Below are positions 6,621-7,704 of a stretch of DNA of 7,704 nt, in pieces. The DNA is from Gallionellaceae bacterium CG11_big_fil_rev_8_21_14_0_20_60_62 (GTDB lineage: Bacteria; Pseudomonadota; Gammaproteobacteria; Burkholderiales; Gallionellaceae), in the NCBI GenBank assembly GCA_002787455.1, contig PCWU01000030.1, forward strand, positions 14,495 to 22,198. Reading direction: 5' to 3'. The notes beneath the pieces were generated by a model that made no database searches, was not told where the DNA came from, and saw only the letters and a list, made by a program, of their open reading frames with translations. The translations under genes were made by a program, and so were the position numbers. Every line of letters starts with the position of its first letter. Positions within the stretch are counted from its first letter, which is position 1.

Positions 6621-7704
6621 TTATTTTTCCGTGCGGTTGAATACCCCATCCCAATCCGCCGCCGGCGGGCTGGCGGCAAAATAAGTGCAGCGCTCGATAT
6701 ACAGGCGGCACGGCATGTCGTGCGGCAACTCTGCCGCCAGACCGGCAAAGTCACTTTGCGCGCCAAGCCAGTCGCGTTGCCGGTATTTTTCCAAAGCCGC
6801 ATGAAATGCGTCCACCTGTGCCACGCTCAAGGCTGCCGGCCCTACTTGGGGTTCGTGGATTGTAACGGGTAACTGCTTGCCGATGACCCGGATTTTGTCC
6901 AGCTCGCGGTAGCGGCAGGCTTGCGCGGCCAGATTCACGGTGCTCTCACCCACCAACCAGGTGATGCCATAGTATTTGGCCGTGGATTCCAGACGCGAGG
7001 CCAGATTTACCGTGTCGCCGATGACCGTATATTCCATCTTTTTGCCGGCAAAACCGATATTGCCCGCCACCACCTCGCCCGAATTCAGACCGCCGCGAAT
7101 GGCAAACCCTTCCAGCCCGCGATCCACCCATTCGGCCTGCAACGCCGCCAACCGGTCGGCCATCACCGCTACACAGCGCAGCGCCCGCTCGGCGTGGTCG
7201 GGCTGGCTGAGCGGCGCGCCCCAGTAAGCCATAATCGCGTCGCCGATGAATTTGTCGATGGTGCCATCGTGCTGTTCGATCACCTGCACCATGGCGCCCA
7301 GATATTCGTTCAAACGCGACACCACCACGTGCGGGGAATGCGACTCGCTGAAGGTGGTGAATCCTTTGATGTCGGTGAACAGCACCGTCACCTCCTTGTT
7401 GTCGCCACCGATTTTGGCGGCATCCGGATCTTTTTCCAGCCGCGCCACCAGTTTCGGCGACAGGTAGCTGGAGAACATCGAGCGCATTTCGCGCGCACTG
7501 CGCTCCAGCACAAGATAACGGAAACTGCCGCCCACCAGCAAGGCCAACACCGCCGCCAGGGTTGGATAGATGATGTTGAGCCAGTACCCGCTTTCAAACA
7601 TGGCGTAAGCGAACCAGATGTAACCCGCCAACAGTAACGCGGCGGCCGGGATCGCACCGTATAAATTCAGGCGCGTGGTCAGAAAATAGGCCAGCGCACC
7701 GAGC
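6621..7704 (-). CDS. Membrane-bound class III adenylate cyclase, C-terminal part (5' end outside window)
   Basis: Converts ATP to cAMP on the cytoplasmic side. The reading frame stays open to the right edge, so the 360 visible residues lack the N-terminus; the TTG at 7631 lies inside a membrane segment and is not the start. The visible part begins with hydrophobic helices (about 1-8, 22-40 and 42-64). A short linker with MRSMFSSYLSP follows, as in CHASE2-type sensor cyclases, then the catalytic domain (about 104-290). Metal-binding aspartates are D111 (FTDIKGFT) and D155 (IGDAIMAYWG). Lys151 (DKFIGD) and Thr226 (EYTVIGDTVN) occupy the purine-specifying positions; Lys/Thr is the class IIIb adenylate type. 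Asn233 and Arg237 (NLASRLES) are the transition-state pair. All catalytic residues are present, so an active homodimeric cyclase is expected. A short helical tail ending DWDGVFNRTEK follows. The CHASE2 sensor itself is not visible and is inferred from family resemblance. It is the first visible gene of the apparent three-gene operon. Confidence 0.95.
   Translation of the reverse strand, partial: LGALAYFLTTRLNLYGAIPAAALLLAGYIWFAYAMFESGYWLNIIYPTLAAVLALLVGGSFRYLVLERSAREMRSMFSSYLSPKLVARLEKDPDAAKIGGDNKEVTVLFTDIKGFTTFSESHSPHVVVSRLNEYLGAMVQVIEQHDGTIDKFIGDAIMAYWGAPLSQPDHAERALRCVAVMADRLAALQAEWVDRGLEGFAIRGGLNSGEVVAGNIGFAGKKMEYTVIGDTVNLASRLESTAKYYGITWLVGESTVNLAAQACRYRELDKIRVIGKQLPVTIHEPQVGPAALSVAQVDAFHAALEKYRQRDWLGAQSDFAGLAAELPHDMPCRLYIERCTYFAASPPAADWDGVFNRTEK

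Noticed and set aside
7629..7631. TTG as a possible start of the cyclase gene
   Set aside because: The frame remains open upstream to the window edge and encodes further hydrophobic membrane-helix sequence, so the gene begins outside the window.

Overview
The window is about 60% GC, and every gene I can support is read on the minus strand, so transcription runs from high to low coordinates. The hemA-prfA pair and the sequence of the HemA N-terminus point to a proteobacterium, most likely a betaproteobacterium. Any finer placement, for example among the Nitrosomonadales/Gallionellaceae, is a guess from general resemblance and was not tested.

In order of transcription there are two groups. Group 1 is an apparent operon entering from beyond the right edge. 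It starts with the C-terminal part of a membrane-anchored class III adenylate cyclase (6621-7704, 5' end missing). After 54 nt comes a very large secreted protein (2805-6566, 1253 aa) with a twelve-blade NHL-type propeller region, two fibronectin III domains, an unassigned beta-rich region, a transglutaminase-like domain and three TPRs. After a further 33 nt comes a small secreted protein of 131 aa (2376-2771) with one TPR-like unit. A perfect 9-bp GC-rich stem-loop follows it.

Group 2 is the housekeeping pair. A TATAAT-type promoter candidate just past that stem-loop leads into hemA (glutamyl-tRNA reductase, 1036-2289). Its stop overlaps the start of prfA (release factor 1) in an ATGA; prfA runs off the left edge about 14 codons before its expected end.

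Group 2 supplies 5-aminolevulinate for tetrapyrroles and terminates translation at UAA/UAG. Group 1 looks like a cell-envelope sensing or processing module: two exported proteins rich in protein-protein interaction domains, encoded with a cyclase that would make cAMP in the cytoplasm. That functional link is inferred from gene order and topology only. I saw no RNA genes, CRISPR arrays, insertion sequences, attachment sites or long repeats. No gene-free stretch exceeds about 90 bases.
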